Shown here piece by piece: positions 21,687-30,725 of a stretch of DNA of 64,000 nt; position 1 is the first letter of the stretch, and each line of letters opens with the position of its first letter. The DNA is from Pseudomonas fluorescens. Its GTDB lineage: Bacteria; Pseudomonadota; Gammaproteobacteria; Pseudomonadales; Pseudomonadaceae. The stretch spans positions 248,001-312,000 of the forward strand of contig NZ_CABVHK010000002.1 of the NCBI RefSeq assembly GCF_902497785.1, in the 5' to 3' direction. Made by a program: the position numbers and the translations under genes. The notes beneath the pieces were generated by a model. The model searched no databases and had not been told where the DNA came from. It was given only the letters and a program-made list of their open reading frames with translations.

Positions 21687-23117
21687 TTAAAGATCCAAAC
21701 GTTTGCGCAATGCCTGGACATAATCGCTCCATTCATTGAGCACATTTTTCTGGAACGGCGTCGCCGTCATATTCAATTGGGCCGTGGCCTCTACGAAAGT
21801 TTCAAGCGTATTGGGCGCGCCCCACTCGGGGTCTGACAAACGTTGCTGACAGAATATTCGCCAGCGCTCTTGCTCTTCGAAATTCAACGTATCGGGAAAG
21901 TTACGTGCTCGATATCGAAACAATAATTCGGGCAGACGTTCATCACCGAACGGCCATTGTTCCTGAGCTAATTGTGAAGGGTCAGACGTTCTGACTTGCT
22001 CGCAAAGACGCCGATCCCGATCGCTAATAAAACCATCGTATAACTGTTGCTCCGGGTCCTGGCTCTGGGTGAAATCTTCGCGGGCATAAACGGCCTGAAC
22101 TTTATCCCGCCAAACTTGCTGTGCGTCACTTAGCCGCAGCGCGCGTTCCTGATACAGCGCCATATCCAGTCCAAGGCGTTGCTGATCATCAGGGCGAAGG
22201 ACCGATAACGGTGCCACCACCGGGCATTTATTGATGTGGATAAGTTTGAGCGGCACCGGCAACTCGCCTTCGGCCAGATCGTCGCGACGGGTATACAAGC
22301 GCTGGCGCAAGGTCTCGGCATCCAGATCGAGCAAGCCCTGAGGGTCCAGATGCAAGTCGCAGACAATCAGCGCGTTCTTGTTGCGCGGGTGCCAGGCCAG
22401 CGGCAGCACGACCCCGACGTAGCTGCGCGACGCCGAAAAACGCCCGGAGATATGCACCATCGGTTGCAACAAGCGAATCTGGTCCATGACCTTTTGTTTG
22501 CCGCGCAGCTGAAACAGCCAGTCATATAGCTTCGGCTGTTTTTCCCGGATCAGCCGGGCCAGCGCGATGGTCGCGCGAACGTCAGACAGCGCTTCGTGAG
22601 CATTGCCGTGATCAATGCCATTGGCCGCCGTCAGGCGCTCGAGTTTGAGCGTGACCCGGCCCTCTTCATCCTCGGGCCAGACGATGCCTTCGGGCCGCAA
22701 CGCGTACGCCGTACGCACCACATCGATCAGGTCCCAGCGGCTGTTACCGCCCTGCCACTCGCGGGCGTAAGGGTCGAAGAAGTTTCGGTACAGGCTGTAA
22801 CGCGTCATCTCGTCGTCGAAACGCAACGTGTTGTAACCCGCGCCACAGGTGCCCGGCGCCGCGAGCTGGGCATGCACCCGGGTCATGAAATCCGCTTCGC
22901 TCAACCCGTGTTCGGTCAGTTGGCCCGGTGTTATTCCGGTGATCGCGCAAGCCGCCGGATGCGGCAGGATGTCTTCGCTGGGCTGGCAATACAGATTGAC
23001 CGGCTCGTCGATGACATTGAGGTCGAAGTCAGTGCGCAGCCCCGCGACTTGCAGTGGACGGTCGCAGCGCGGGTTGATGCCGGTGGTTTCATAGTCGTAC
23101 CAGAAGATCGAGGTCAC
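21687..23117 (-). CDS. sbcB: Exodeoxyribonuclease I
   Basis: A 476-residue 3'-5' single-strand DNA exonuclease of the DEDDh family used in recombination and mismatch repair. The first acidic motif is FWYDYETTGINPRCDRPLQ (DxE), the second lies near TLRFDDEMTRYSLYRNFFDPYA, and the third is HGNAHEALSDVRATIALA with the catalytic His/Asp. Length agrees with E. coli ExoI (475). The start codon is GTG at 23117, with AGGAA 7 bases upstream; no ATG start is available nearby. Confidence 0.96.
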   Translation of the reverse strand: MTSIFWYDYETTGINPRCDRPLQVAGLRTDFDLNVIDEPVNLYCQPSEDILPHPAACAITGITPGQLTEHGLSEADFMTRVHAQLAAPGTCGAGYNTLRFDDEMTRYSLYRNFFDPYAREWQGGNSRWDLIDVVRTAYALRPEGIVWPEDEEGRVTLKLERLTAANGIDHGNAHEALSDVRATIALARLIREKQPKLYDWLFQLRGKQKVMDQIRLLQPMVHISGRFSASRSYVGVVLPLAWHPRNKNALIVCDLHLDPQGLLDLDAETLRQRLYTRRDDLAEGELPVPLKLIHINKCPVVAPLSVLRPDDQQRLGLDMALYQERALRLSDAQQVWRDKVQAVYAREDFTQSQDPEQQLYDGFISDRDRRLCEQVRTSDPSQLAQEQWPFGDERLPELLFRYRARNFPDTLNFEEQERWRIFCQQRLSDPEWGAPNTLETFVEATAQLNMTATPFQKNVLNEWSDYVQALRKRLDL

Positions 23118-23301
23118 GGGCTATTCCTGTACTGAAGATCGACGAAGTCTAGGCGTTTGCATCCCGCCCCGGCCAGTGATCTTGCATTCAATCACCTCTG
23201 GCCACGCACCGTGCAATACATAGTTATGTCGTTTTCCCCCGAGAGGCTGCTAGCATCGGGCGCAGAGAAAATCCCGGTCAGGCCACATCATCAGGTTGCC
23301 C

Positions 23302-24027
23302 ATGCTCGAGACCACAGCACTGCCACGGAAAGCGACGCTGTCCCCACCACTGGATACGCGGTATCAGGTCGAAACGCCGGAAGGCATCGACTTGCCGCTG
23401 CGCCCGGCCGGGTTGATGGTTCGAGCACTGGCGTTCGCCATCGACCTCGGCCTGCGCGGGTTGATCCTGGGCCTGTTGTTCATCGTACTGGCGTTTCTCG
23501 GCAAACTCGGTGCCGGCCTGGGCTCGATCCTGCTGTTCGCGGTGAGCTGGTGGTACATGGTGCTGTTCGAAGTGTTCAATCAGGGCCGCTCGCCGGGCAA
23601 ACAGTGGATGGGCCTGCGCGTAGTGCAGGACGATGGCACGCCGATCGGCTGGTCTGCTTCGCTGGTGCGCAACCTGCTGCGGTTTGTCGACCTGCTGCCG
23701 TTCGGCTATTTCCTCGGCGCCATCAGTTGTTTGCAACACCCCCATTTCAAACGCCTCGGCGATCTCGCGGCCGGCACGCTGGTAATTTACCGCGAACACG
23801 CGCTGATCCGTCCGTCGCTGCCCGACGTTGAACCGCGCCGCCCGGCCTTTGCCTTGACGCTGAACGAACAGCGCGCCGTTCTCGGATTCGCCGAGCGCCA
23901 GGCTGAACTCTCCGAAGCACGGACCGCAGAGCTGGCCTCGATCCTCGCGCAACCGTTGAAGGTGCCGGCGTCACGTGCAGTGTCGGAACTCAACGGCATT
24001 GCCCGCGGCTTGTTGGGCCCCGCATGA
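23302..24027 (+). CDS. RDD-family membrane protein
   Basis: A 241-residue protein with an RDD domain at about residues 30-165: RALAFAIDLGLRGL, LFEVFNQGRSPGKQWMGLRVVQDDGTPIGW and VRNLLRFVDLLPFG, with three membrane segments, then a cytoplasmic tail. First gene of a six-gene operon; its stop overlaps the next ATG (ATGA). RDD proteins are of unknown role, some linked to ion or solute transport. The ATG at 23302 was preferred over a TTG two codons before it. Confidence 0.87.
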   Translation: MLETTALPRKATLSPPLDTRYQVETPEGIDLPLRPAGLMVRALAFAIDLGLRGLILGLLFIVLAFLGKLGAGLGSILLFAVSWWYMVLFEVFNQGRSPGKQWMGLRVVQDDGTPIGWSASLVRNLLRFVDLLPFGYFLGAISCLQHPHFKRLGDLAAGTLVIYREHALIRPSLPDVEPRRPAFALTLNEQRAVLGFAERQAELSEARTAELASILAQPLKVPASRAVSELNGIARGLLGPA

Positions 24028-25001
24028 AGCAAAGTCTTTTCGAAAATCACCACAAAGCTGAATGGGCGCAGTTTTCGCTGATGCTCGAGCGGCTGGAGCG
24101 CAACAAGGACACCTCACGCGTCGCCAGTTTCCCGAAAGACTACCGCAGGCTCTGCCAACACCTGGCCCTGGCCCAGGAGCGTGGCTACAGCAGTTTTCTG
24201 GTGGACTCATTGCAGCAGCAAGTGTTGCGCGGGCATCAGCAACTGTATCGGCATCGCAGCCGGTTGGGTGCCAATGTGCTGGCGTTCATCCTCGCGGATT
24301 TTCCGCGACTGGTGCGCGAGCAGTGGCGGTTCGTGCTGGCCGCCAGCCTGATATTTTTCGGCAGCCTCAGCGGTTTTGCGCTGTTGGTGTACCTGTTCCC
24401 GGACCTCGTCTACAACCTGATCCCGGCGCAACAGGTCAGCGACCTGCAAAGCATGTACGACCCCAACGCCGGTCACCTCGGCCGTTCGGCGGAACGGGCG
24501 GCCAGTGAAGACTGGGTGATGTTCGGGTTCTACATCATGCACAACATCGGCATTGCCTTTCAGACGTTCGCCAGCGGTTTGCTGTTCGGCCTGGGCAGCG
24601 TGTTCTTCCTGTTCTTCAACGGTTTGATGATCGGTGCGGTGGCCGGGCATCTGACGCAGATCGGCTACGGGCAAACCTTCTGGTCGTTCGTGATCGGCCA
24701 TGGTGCTTTCGAACTCAGTGGCATTGCCCTCGCCGGTGCCGCCGGCCTGCAACTCGGCTGGGCCTTGATCGCACCGGGACGCCTGCCGCGCGCAGAAGCG
24801 TTGCGCATCGCGGCGCGCAAAAGTGTGCGGCTGATTTGCGGGGTCATGCTCTTTCTGTTGATCGCCGCGTTTATCGAAGCCTATTGGTCGTCGATGACTG
24901 GGCCCGCGCCGCTGACCAAGTATCTGGTGGGCGCGGCGCTCTGGTGTCTGGTGGCGATGTACCTGCTGTTGGCCGGACGGACGCGCCATGCGCCTGAGTG
25001 A
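24024..25001 (+). CDS. SpoIIM-family membrane protein
   Basis: A 325-residue integral membrane protein of the stage II sporulation protein M family (despite the name, common in non-sporulating bacteria). After a cytoplasmic helical N-terminus (residues 1-100) come about six membrane segments, including VLAASLIFFGSLSGFALLVY, and the conserved FYIMHNIGIAFQTFASGLLFG and FVIGHGAFELSGIALAGAAG blocks. In B. subtilis SpoIIM recruits peptidoglycan hydrolases. Coupled to the genes on both sides by short overlaps (4 and 14 bases). Confidence 0.87.
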   Translation: MKQSLFENHHKAEWAQFSLMLERLERNKDTSRVASFPKDYRRLCQHLALAQERGYSSFLVDSLQQQVLRGHQQLYRHRSRLGANVLAFILADFPRLVREQWRFVLAASLIFFGSLSGFALLVYLFPDLVYNLIPAQQVSDLQSMYDPNAGHLGRSAERAASEDWVMFGFYIMHNIGIAFQTFASGLLFGLGSVFFLFFNGLMIGAVAGHLTQIGYGQTFWSFVIGHGAFELSGIALAGAAGLQLGWALIAPGRLPRAEALRIAARKSVRLICGVMLFLLIAAFIEAYWSSMTGPAPLTKYLVGAALWCLVAMYLLLAGRTRHAPE

Positions 25002-26532
25002 CGCGACCGTGGTGATCCGCCCTCGGAGCCACTGGGAAGCCATGGACCTGGGCGTGCTGCTGAGCCAACGGCACCGGCGCCTGCTGATGACCAGTTGGGC
25101 CATCATCACCCTGCCGGTTTTCGCCGTGCTCACCGTGCTGCTGTGGGATTCACCGTCCCTCGCCGTGTTCATTTTCTGGTGGTTGAAACCGGCGTTCGAG
25201 CGCCTGCCGCTGTACATCTTGTCCAACGCCATGTTCGGTGAAACGCCCACCCTGAAAAAGGCGTTGCGCCAATGGCCACGATTGCTCAAGCCGCAACTGC
25301 TGGCGAGTCTGACCTGGCGCCGCTTGAGCCTGAGCCGCAGTTTCCTGATGCCGGTGGTGCAACTCGAAGGCCTCGGTGGCCCGGCACGACAACAGCGCTT
25401 GCAGGTGCTGTTGCAACGCAACGCCGGCGCAGCGCGATGGCTGACCATTATCGGCATGCATCTGGAAACTGCGCTGTGGATCGGCTTGATGGTGCTGTTT
25501 TACCTGCTCCTGCCGCAACAGGTCGAACTCGACTGGAGCTGGCAAACATTGCTGTCCGCCGCCACGCAAGACTGGCGCTGGCTGGAACACCTGACCAATG
25601 TGTTTTACGTGTTGGTACTGGTGGTGTGGGAGCCGATCTATGTGGCGTGCGGCTTCACCCTTTACCTGAATCGGCGCACGGTGCTGGAGGCCTGGGACAT
25701 CGAGCTGGTGTTCCGCCGCCTGCGCCAACGCTTGAGCAGCACCGCCGTCGCGCTGTTGCTCGCAGCCGTTGTGCTGATGCCATCGGTGCAAACCGTTTGG
25801 GCGACGGAGCCGGTGATCTCGCCCGAGACCCCGCGCCTGCTGGACCAGCCACTCACTACTCAGGCGTCCCGCGAAAGCATCAAGGCGATCCTCGATCAGG
25901 CGCCGTTCAAGAACAAGGAGACGGTCACGCGCTATCGCTTTGGCGAGGACAAACCCGACGCCGAAACCGCTGAAGATGGCCAAGCCCCCGCGTGGCTGAG
26001 AGCGCTGCTTAAAATGCTGGACCACCAGCGTTTTGGCGCACTGGCGAGCCTGATCGAAGTGGTGCTGTGGAGTTTGATCGTCGGAGCACTCGCAGGGTTG
26101 ATCTGGCGCTACCGCGACTGGCTGCAGGCCTTCGTCAGTCGCCGACCGGCATTGAAGCGCAAAGTGGCGCGGCCGCTACCGCAACAAGCGTTTGGCCTGG
26201 ACCTCAATCGCGACACCCTGCCCGCCGACATCGCCGCCAGCGCCGAAAGCCTCTGGCAAACCCATCCTCGCGAAGCACTCGGGCTGCTCTACCGCGCCCT
26301 GCTCAGCCACTTGCTGCACGACTGCCACCTGGCGCTGAAACCTGCCGACACCGAAGGCGAAGTGCTGGAGCGCGTTAAACACCTGCAACAACCGGCGTTG
26401 CTGGATTTCAGCTTAAAACTGACCCGGCACTGGCAGAACATGGCCTACGGGCATCGCCTGCCACCCGCGCACCTGCAACAGGAATTGTGTGATGGCTGGC
26501 GGGCCCTGTTCGGTCCGGGAGCGTCGCGTTGA
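24988..26532 (+). CDS. DUF4129-containing membrane protein
   Basis: A 514-residue protein with membrane segments near residues 35-60, 155-175, 205-225, 250-270 and 350-372, and a C-terminal cytoplasmic DUF4129 region (WQTHPREALGLLYRALLSHLLHD through LKLTRHWQNMAYGHRLP). The section around residues 270-350 is likely periplasmic. DUF4129 domains recur next to MoxR and DUF58 genes and are fused to transglutaminase domains in other bacteria. Overlaps its neighbours at both ends, the downstream one by TTGA. Confidence 0.8.
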   Translation: MRLSDATVVIRPRSHWEAMDLGVLLSQRHRRLLMTSWAIITLPVFAVLTVLLWDSPSLAVFIFWWLKPAFERLPLYILSNAMFGETPTLKKALRQWPRLLKPQLLASLTWRRLSLSRSFLMPVVQLEGLGGPARQQRLQVLLQRNAGAARWLTIIGMHLETALWIGLMVLFYLLLPQQVELDWSWQTLLSAATQDWRWLEHLTNVFYVLVLVVWEPIYVACGFTLYLNRRTVLEAWDIELVFRRLRQRLSSTAVALLLAAVVLMPSVQTVWATEPVISPETPRLLDQPLTTQASRESIKAILDQAPFKNKETVTRYRFGEDKPDAETAEDGQAPAWLRALLKMLDHQRFGALASLIEVVLWSLIVGALAGLIWRYRDWLQAFVSRRPALKRKVARPLPQQAFGLDLNRDTLPADIAASAESLWQTHPREALGLLYRALLSHLLHDCHLALKPADTEGEVLERVKHLQQPALLDFSLKLTRHWQNMAYGHRLPPAHLQQELCDGWRALFGPGASR

Positions 26533-27692
26533 ACCGGCGGCTCTGGCTCGCGGCGGGCCTGTTTATCGCCGTGCTGTTGGGCGCCCTGAGTATTTATCTG
26601 TACGTCAAAGCGGTGCCTTATCAGGCCGACATCGATCATGGTCCGTCGCCTGCCGCCCAAGCCAACCCGTACCTGGCCGCCGAGCATTTCCTGCGCAAAC
26701 AGGGCCTCGACGTCGGCCACGCCAACAGCCTCGACATTTTGCCCACACTCGACCCGCGTCAACACAGCCTGCTGCTGCTCGGCGACCGGGACAACATGAC
26801 CCCACGGCAGATCGATCAGGTAATGAACTGGACTCGCGCCGGTGGTCGTCTTCTGTTCGTCGCCGAATCGTTATGGGATGAAAAACTCGGTCAAAGCAAT
26901 GACCTGTTGCTCGACCGGGTGCAGGTGCATCAATCACTGAGCAAAGACCTCAAGGACCCGCCATCCGACGTCGAGAAAGATCCCTTTCCCCGGCTGACCA
27001 AGCTGTACCTCGAAGACGAGAATGCGCCGGCCTACGCCAGTTTCGACACCGCGTTCCATCTCGAAGACCCGAACAACCTCGCGCAATCCTGGGCCAACAG
27101 CGCCAAGGCCACGCACATGATGCAGCTGAACCACGGGCTCGGCTCGATCATCGTCGTGACCGACGCCGACCTGTGGAAAACCCCGGCCATCGACCAGTAC
27201 GACAACGCCTGGCTGCTGTGGTACCTGACGGCGGACACGAGCGTGACGCTGCTGTTCAACACCGATCACGACAGCCTGCTGACCTTGTTGCTGCGCTATT
27301 TTCCCCAGGCGCTGGTTGCATTGATCGCCCTGATCGGGCTTGGCTTATGGCACGTTGGCGTGCGCCAGGGTCCATTGATTGAAGCGGCTCCAAGAGCCCG
27401 TCGACAACTTCAGGAACACCTGCGCGCCAGCGCCGATTTCCTCCTGCGTCGCAGTGGTCAGGACAGCCTGTTGCACGCCTTGCAGCAAGACATCCTGCGC
27501 CGGGTGCGGCGCCGTCACCCCGGTTTCGAACAACTCGGCGTCGCCGAACAATGGTTGGTGCTCGCACGCCTGAGCGGCCAACCCACACGCGCTATCAGCC
27601 AGGCCATGAGCCCGCGACCGAAGCAACGGCTGTCCAGCGTTGAATTCAGCCGTCAGGTCGCCCACCTGCAAACCTTGAGGAACGCGTTATGA
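26529..27692 (+). CDS. DUF4350-containing membrane protein
   Basis: A 387-residue protein: N-terminal membrane segment (residues 5-25), a periplasmic DUF4350 domain with GATase-like wording (NPYLAAEHFLRKQGLDV, LLLLGDRDNMTPRQIDQVMNWTRAGGRLLFVAES) and a second membrane segment (about 255-275), then a cytoplasmic tail. The start is TTG, placed in a TTGA overlap with the previous stop; no better start exists without losing the membrane anchor. It ends in an ATGA overlap with MoxR. Confidence 0.8.
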   Translation: MNRRLWLAAGLFIAVLLGALSIYLYVKAVPYQADIDHGPSPAAQANPYLAAEHFLRKQGLDVGHANSLDILPTLDPRQHSLLLLGDRDNMTPRQIDQVMNWTRAGGRLLFVAESLWDEKLGQSNDLLLDRVQVHQSLSKDLKDPPSDVEKDPFPRLTKLYLEDENAPAYASFDTAFHLEDPNNLAQSWANSAKATHMMQLNHGLGSIIVVTDADLWKTPAIDQYDNAWLLWYLTADTSVTLLFNTDHDSLLTLLLRYFPQALVALIALIGLGLWHVGVRQGPLIEAAPRARRQLQEHLRASADFLLRRSGQDSLLHALQQDILRRVRRRHPGFEQLGVAEQWLVLARLSGQPTRAISQAMSPRPKQRLSSVEFSRQVAHLQTLRNAL

Positions 27693-28690
27693 GTGAACAG
27701 ATCGAGCCCGGCGCACCGAGCCACGCCGCGCAGCAACGCCAGCGCGCCAGTCAACTGGCCCAGGCTATACGGACTGAATTGCAAAAAGCCGTGATCGGTC
27801 AGAACCTGGTGATCGATGACGTGCTCACCGCGCTGATTGCCGGCGGTCACGTGTTGCTTGAGGGCGTGCCGGGGCTGGGTAAAACCTTGTTGGTGCGCGC
27901 CCTCGCCCGCTGCTTCGGCGGTGAATTCGCGCGCATTCAGTTCACCCCGGACTTGATGCCCAGCGATGTCACCGGGCACGCGGTGTATGACGCGCAGACC
28001 GAGCAATTCAAACTGCGCAAAGGCCCGGTGTTCACTAACCTGTTGCTCGCGGACGAGATCAACCGCGCCCCGGCGAAAACCCAGGCGGCGCTGCTTGAAG
28101 CCATGCAGGAACGCCAGGTCACCCTCGAAGGCCGCGCGCTGCCCATCGTGCAACCGTTCATGGTGCTCGCCACGCAAAACCCCATCGAACAGGAAGGCAC
28201 GTACCCGCTGCCGGAAGCCGAGCTGGATCGCTTCATGCTCAAGGTGCGCATGGACTACCCCGACGCCGAACAAGAGTTGGACATGGTGCGCCAGGTCAGC
28301 CGCTCGACCCGCGCCGACATGCTCGACGTGCAACCGCTGCGCACCGTGTTGCAAGCCAAGGACGTAATGGCCTTGCAACGCATTGCCAGCGACCTGCCGA
28401 TGGACGATCAGGTCCTCGACTACGCAGTACGGCTGGCCCGCACCACCCGCAGCTGGCCCGGCCTGACCCTCGGCGCCGGGCCGCGTGCCTCCATTGCACT
28501 GGTGCGCTGCGCACGGGCGCGGGCGCTGTTGCGCGGTGGTGAATTCGTGATTCCGGATGACATTAAGGACTGCGCGCTCGCCGTGCTGCGCCACCGTGTG
28601 CGCATCGCGCCGGAGCTGGACATCGAAGGGCTGGAGGTGGACAGCGTCCTTCGGCAACTGCTCGATCAAGTAGCGGCACCGCGCCTATGA
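27689..28690 (+). CDS. MoxR-family AAA+ ATPase
   Basis: A 333-residue AAA+ protein of the MoxR family, chaperone-like ATPases that act with DUF58/VWA partners. Walker A is EGVPGLGKTLLVRAL, Walker B LLADEINRAPAKTQAALLEAMQE, sensor 1 FMVLATQNPIEQEGTYPLPEAELDRFM; the lid has GPRASIALVRCARARAL. The last 17 codons are re-copied twice downstream in a 155-bp tandem array, with almost only synonymous differences. Fifth gene of the operon; DUF58 follows after the array. Confidence 0.93.
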   Translation: MSEQIEPGAPSHAAQQRQRASQLAQAIRTELQKAVIGQNLVIDDVLTALIAGGHVLLEGVPGLGKTLLVRALARCFGGEFARIQFTPDLMPSDVTGHAVYDAQTEQFKLRKGPVFTNLLLADEINRAPAKTQAALLEAMQERQVTLEGRALPIVQPFMVLATQNPIEQEGTYPLPEAELDRFMLKVRMDYPDAEQELDMVRQVSRSTRADMLDVQPLRTVLQAKDVMALQRIASDLPMDDQVLDYAVRLARTTRSWPGLTLGAGPRASIALVRCARARALLRGGEFVIPDDIKDCALAVLRHRVRIAPELDIEGLEVDSVLRQLLDQVAAPRL

Positions 28691-29063
28691 ATATCGTCGT
28701 CCGGATAAAAGATCGCAGCCTTCGGCAGCTCCTACAGGGGTACGCGTTCAACGTAGGAGCTGGCGAAGGCTGCGATCTTTTGATCTTTCAACACGATCAA
28801 GTGCTCCGCCAACGGCCTGATCAAGTAGCGGCGCCGCGCTTATGAATATCGTCGTCCGGATAAAAGATCGCAGCCTTCGGCAGCTCCTACAGGGGTACGC
28901 GTTCAACGTAGGAGCTGCCGAAGGCTGCGATCTTTTGATCTTTCAACACGATCAAGTACTCCGCCAACTGCTTGATCAAGTAGCGGCGCCGCGCTTATGA
29001 ATATCGTCGTCCGGATAAAAGATCGCAGCCCCGTAGGAGCTGCCGAAGGCTGCGATCTTTTGA
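28640..29063. repeat. 155-bp tandem array of MoxR 3'-end copies plus palindromes
   Basis: Three units with an exact 155-base period start at 28640, 28795 and 28950. Each holds a 51-base copy of the MoxR C-terminal codons (ending ..DQVAAPRL-stop), then TATCGTCGTCCGGATAAAA and a GATCGCAGCC palindrome. Unit 1 is the real gene end. Units 2 and 3 are out of frame with it. Unit 3 has lost most of the left arm and loop of its palindrome. The array fills the gap before the DUF58 gene. Confidence 0.95.
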
Positions 29064-29085
29064 TCCACCTGCCCGGTGCAACCCC

Positions 29086-30417
29086 ATGAAACCCTCGCGC
29101 CTGCTATTGATCTGGCTCGCCGTGCTGTTGGCCATCGGCATCATGCTCGGCGCATTGCGCGCGCTGGAATTCGCCGTTTCATCAACATTGTTATCGATCC
29201 ACTGGGGACTGCTGCTGGCGCTTCTGGCCCTGGCGATACTCGACGCCGCCCGCCTCAAACGCTTCCCGTCGCCCCGGATAAAACGACACATGCCCGGCAG
29301 CCTGGCGCTCGGTCGCTGGGGTGAAGTGCGCATCGAGATTGAACACGACTTCCCCCAGCCACTGAGGCTCCAACTCTTCGACCACGTCCCCGACGGCCTC
29401 AGCTTCGACAACCTGCCCCTGTCAGTCGAGCTGCAACCCGGCCAGCACAGCCAGGTCGGTTACCGTCTGCGCCCGCTCAAGCGGGGTCACTTCAAGTTCG
29501 AACACTGCGAGATAAACCTGCCAAGCCCCATGGGCCTCTGGTCCGACAAACGCCTGCCAAGCGTGGCCGACAGCACCCGCGTTTACCCCGACTTCGCGCG
29601 CCTCTATGGCGGCCAACTGCTGGCGGTGGATAACTGGCTCAGCCAGCTCGGCGTGCGCCAGCGGCAACGACGCGGCCTGGGCCTGGAGTTTCACCAACTG
29701 CGCGAATTTCGCGAAGGCGACAGCCTGCGCCAGATCGACTGGAAAGCCACCGCCCGCCAGCGCACGCCGATTGCCCGTGAATACCAGGACGAGCGTGACC
29801 AGCAGATCATTTTCATGCTCGATTGCGGTCGACGCATGCGCAGTCAGGACGGCGAACTGGCGCATTTCGATCACGCGCTGAATGCCTGTCTGTTGCTCAG
29901 CTACGTGGCGCTGCGTCAAGGCGATGCGGTGGGCCTCAGCACCTTTGCCAGCGACAGCCCCCGCTACCTGGCCCCGGTAAAAGGCGCCGACCAGCTCAAT
30001 ATCTTGCTCAACTCGGTCTACGACCTGAACAGCAGCCAACGCAGCGCCGACTATCAAGCGGCGGCAACGCAACTGCTGGCCCGGCAAAAACGCCGGGCGC
30101 TGGTGGTGCTGGTGACCAATTTGCGCGATGAAGACGATGAAGAACTGCTCACGGCCGTCAAACGCCTGAGCAAGCAGCATCGGGTGTTGGTTGCGAGTCT
30201 CAGGGACGGTGTGCTCGACACGCTGCGTCAGGCTCCGGTGCAAACCCTGCACGAAGCGCTGACCTATTGCGGGACGGTGGATTACTTGAATTCGCGGGCG
30301 CAATCCCATGAACGGTTGAATGCTCATGGTGTGTCGGTGGTGGATGCCAAACCGGGGGAATTGGGCAGTGAACTGGTCACGCATTACCTGGCCTTGAAGC
30401 GTGGTGGGGTCTCTTGA
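29086..30417 (+). CDS. DUF58-domain protein
   Basis: A 443-residue protein with two N-terminal membrane segments (about 5-25 and 33-55) followed by a beta-rich region and the DUF58 core GLEFHQLREFREGDSLRQID and WKATARQRTPIAREYQDERD, which joins a von Willebrand A-like fold (IFMLDCGRRM..., resembling a degenerate MIDAS). DUF58 proteins are the usual partners of MoxR ATPases. It was probably the last gene of the RDD-SpoIIM-DUF4129-DUF4350-MoxR operon, now separated from MoxR by 395 bases of repeats. Confidence 0.9.
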   Translation: MKPSRLLLIWLAVLLAIGIMLGALRALEFAVSSTLLSIHWGLLLALLALAILDAARLKRFPSPRIKRHMPGSLALGRWGEVRIEIEHDFPQPLRLQLFDHVPDGLSFDNLPLSVELQPGQHSQVGYRLRPLKRGHFKFEHCEINLPSPMGLWSDKRLPSVADSTRVYPDFARLYGGQLLAVDNWLSQLGVRQRQRRGLGLEFHQLREFREGDSLRQIDWKATARQRTPIAREYQDERDQQIIFMLDCGRRMRSQDGELAHFDHALNACLLLSYVALRQGDAVGLSTFASDSPRYLAPVKGADQLNILLNSVYDLNSSQRSADYQAAATQLLARQKRRALVVLVTNLRDEDDEELLTAVKRLSKQHRVLVASLRDGVLDTLRQAPVQTLHEALTYCGTVDYLNSRAQSHERLNAHGVSVVDAKPGELGSELVTHYLALKRGGVS

Positions 30418-30542
30418 AATACCCGTCAGCAACTGACTACGACTTCTTGCGCAACGGACTACAGATCCGCCAGAATCCGCCGGCTTGTGCGCCCTGAGCC
30501 CACCCCGTAACTTGATCCACGTCGCTGATTTCCAGCGATCGG

Positions 30543-30708
30543 GTTTAGTCGCCCGAGGGGCAAATGGATGTGCACAAGTGTCATGAAATCAGGTGATCCC
30601 CATCCCTGACTTTTATGGTGGCTGTGCGCAGGGCGCCTTCGGGCGCGCCGGTTTCCGTTTGCTCCCGGTCGACTAACCTGCGTTCAGCCGCCACCCTCGT
30701 TTAGTCGC
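30543..30708 (+). ncRNA. Candidate structured RNA / leader element before the DUF3077-like gene
   Basis: Between 30617 and 30695 an outer stem pairs GGTGGC with GCCACC and CGCAGG with CCTGCG around an inner UUCG hairpin (GCGCC-TTCG-GGCGC, 30633-30646). The block is bounded by two direct copies of GTTTAGTCGC (30543-30552 and 30699-30708). From memory, very similar blocks recur in other Pseudomonas genomes. Whether it is a 5' leader, a small RNA or a repeat element is open. The rest of 30418-30725 shows no gene. Confidence 0.45.
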
Positions 30709-30725
30709 GAGTCGGTGACAGCATC

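Noticed and set aside
28640..29063. Possible CRISPR array at the 155-bp repeats
   Set aside because: Period, palindromes and the embedded moxR codons are wrong for CRISPR; no short repeat with unique spacers and no cas genes.
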